Shown here one piece after another: positions 63,647 to 64,000 of a DNA stretch of 64,000 nt. The first letter of the stretch is position 1; the number at the start of each line of letters is the position of its first letter. The DNA comes from Bradyrhizobium sp. LMTR 3 (GTDB lineage: Bacteria; Pseudomonadota; Alphaproteobacteria; Rhizobiales; Xanthobacteraceae). The notes under the pieces were generated by a model. The model was not told where the DNA came from and did no database searches. It saw nothing but the letters and a program-made list of their open reading frames with translations. The translations under genes and the position numbers were made by a program. The stretch lies in assembly GCF_001693485.1 (NCBI RefSeq), contig NZ_MAXC01000033.1, positions 496,001 to 560,000 of the forward strand, in the 5' to 3' direction.

Positions 63647-63785
63647 ATGCTGAGGGAGTGGAAGTCAATGTCGATCACTGTTCGAACTGCACCAACTGAT
63701 GCAGTCAGTTCTTCGTGAGAAACTGGTCGCTCAGAAGAAGCCGCTGGAAGATCGATTGCGTCAGCTCAACCAGCGGTCCGATAGC
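63647..63785 (+). pseudogene. Frameshifted second copy of the truncated H-NS-like gene
   Basis: The DNA matches 62354-62500 closely: start MLREWKSMS, then a 5-base loss (ATGTCGATCACTG against ATGTCTACCGAGGAACTG) shifts the frame. In the shifted frame the protein continues as LFELHQLMQSVLREKLVAQK and LEDRLRQLNQ, so it is a paralogue destroyed by a small deletion. Confidence 0.75.
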
Positions 63786-63981
63786 GAGGGTGGGAAGGAT
63801 GATCCCCGGCCTTGGTTGGTCTCAACTTTCTGCTCGATGCTTGCGTCGCGTGCAGGGCTTCCTCTTTCTGTCGAACTAGCTCCCGCAGAGTTGCGAGCTC
63901 CGCAAATTTTCGGACTAGATCAGCATTATCTATGTTCAATTGATACAGGTAGTAGCTTGGAATTTGGACTCTCGCCCTCAT
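63766..63981 (-). CDS. Small coiled-coil protein, cassette copy 2
   Basis: ATG 63981 is preceded by GGGAGGG. The 71-residue helical product (MRARVQIPSYYLYQLNIDNA then DLVRKFAELATLRELVRQKEEALHATQASS) is a longer relative of the gene at 62543. It overlaps the end of the H-NS-like pseudogene on the opposite strand, like copy 1 but with longer overlap. It appears intact. The window ends 19 bases later. Confidence 0.6.
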   Translation of the reverse strand: MRARVQIPSYYLYQLNIDNADLVRKFAELATLRELVRQKEEALHATQASSRKLRPTKAGDHPSHPRYRTAG

Positions 63982-64000
63982 CAGTCCCTCCCACGCACCT

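Overview
The window is chromosomal DNA of a high-GC alphaproteobacterium, most likely Bradyrhizobium or a close relative in the Nitrobacteraceae. The evidence is a GAAC-N7-GAAC LexA box in front of uvrA, Omp25/RopB-type porins ending in aromatic residues, a rhizobial coaD - cyclophilin - cyclophilin - queA order with tgt nearby, HWE/HisKA_2-type signalling and several families of palindromic intergenic repeats. I saw no rRNA, tRNA, CRISPR array or intact insertion sequence.

Layout. 0.3-10.5 kb: a lytic transglycosylase, small membrane or hypothetical genes (DUF2189, DUF3597, GNAT, SPW), an acyl-CoA synthetase coupled to a doubled PPC-domain protein, an Omp25-like porin, an AAA ATPase and a HigBA toxin-antitoxin pair. 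10.6-20.1 kb: information core, with SOS-controlled uvrA, two more Omp25-like porins, ssb, a DUF2306 membrane gene and gyrA. 20.4-26.5 kb: a putative DNA-binding coiled-coil protein, a very large SAM-cyclase-ATPase-TPR protein and a PcaB-family lyase. 26.8-38.2 kb: coaD, two cyclophilins, queA, a sorbosone-dehydrogenase-like protein, asd, a PepSY protein, a TetR regulator, a patatin lipoprotein and tgt, with a likely acquired patch at 36.0-37.0 kb. 38.3-43.7 kb: an MFS transporter, an AdaA-like activator whose end runs into a repeat, an acyltransferase-like membrane protein bracketed by inverted copies of that repeat, cysK and an orphan BrnA. 44-55 kb: a secreted caspase-fold protein, an EamA exporter, RidA, several secreted small proteins, a PAS-PAS-PAS histidine kinase with its receiver protein, and PilZ. 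54.9-60.1 kb: a glycan locus with galE divergent from a GT-C glycosyltransferase, facing a coupled methyltransferase - GT2 - DUF2304 operon. 60.6-64 kb: rlpA and an accessory tail with a duplicated cassette (H-NS-like N-terminal domain facing a coiled-coil gene) around a small DRRKFL / Gly-Pro-rich protein.

The most notable regulatory signals are: (i) a complete attenuator-like arrangement in front of asd, made of a promoter, a nearly leaderless 23-codon threonine-rich ORF, a possible antiterminator and an intrinsic terminator 40 bases before the asd start; (ii) two almost identical 21-bp palindromes in front of the patatin and PepSY genes, with a TetR gene between them; (iii) a perfect SOS box 90 bases upstream of uvrA. 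The most notable structural signals are the inverted LexA-like/terminal-inverted-repeat remnants at 40.2 and 41.7 kb and the duplicated, partly decayed H-NS-like cassette at the right end.

All assignments come from reading the sequence and from recalled family knowledge. No database search was run.
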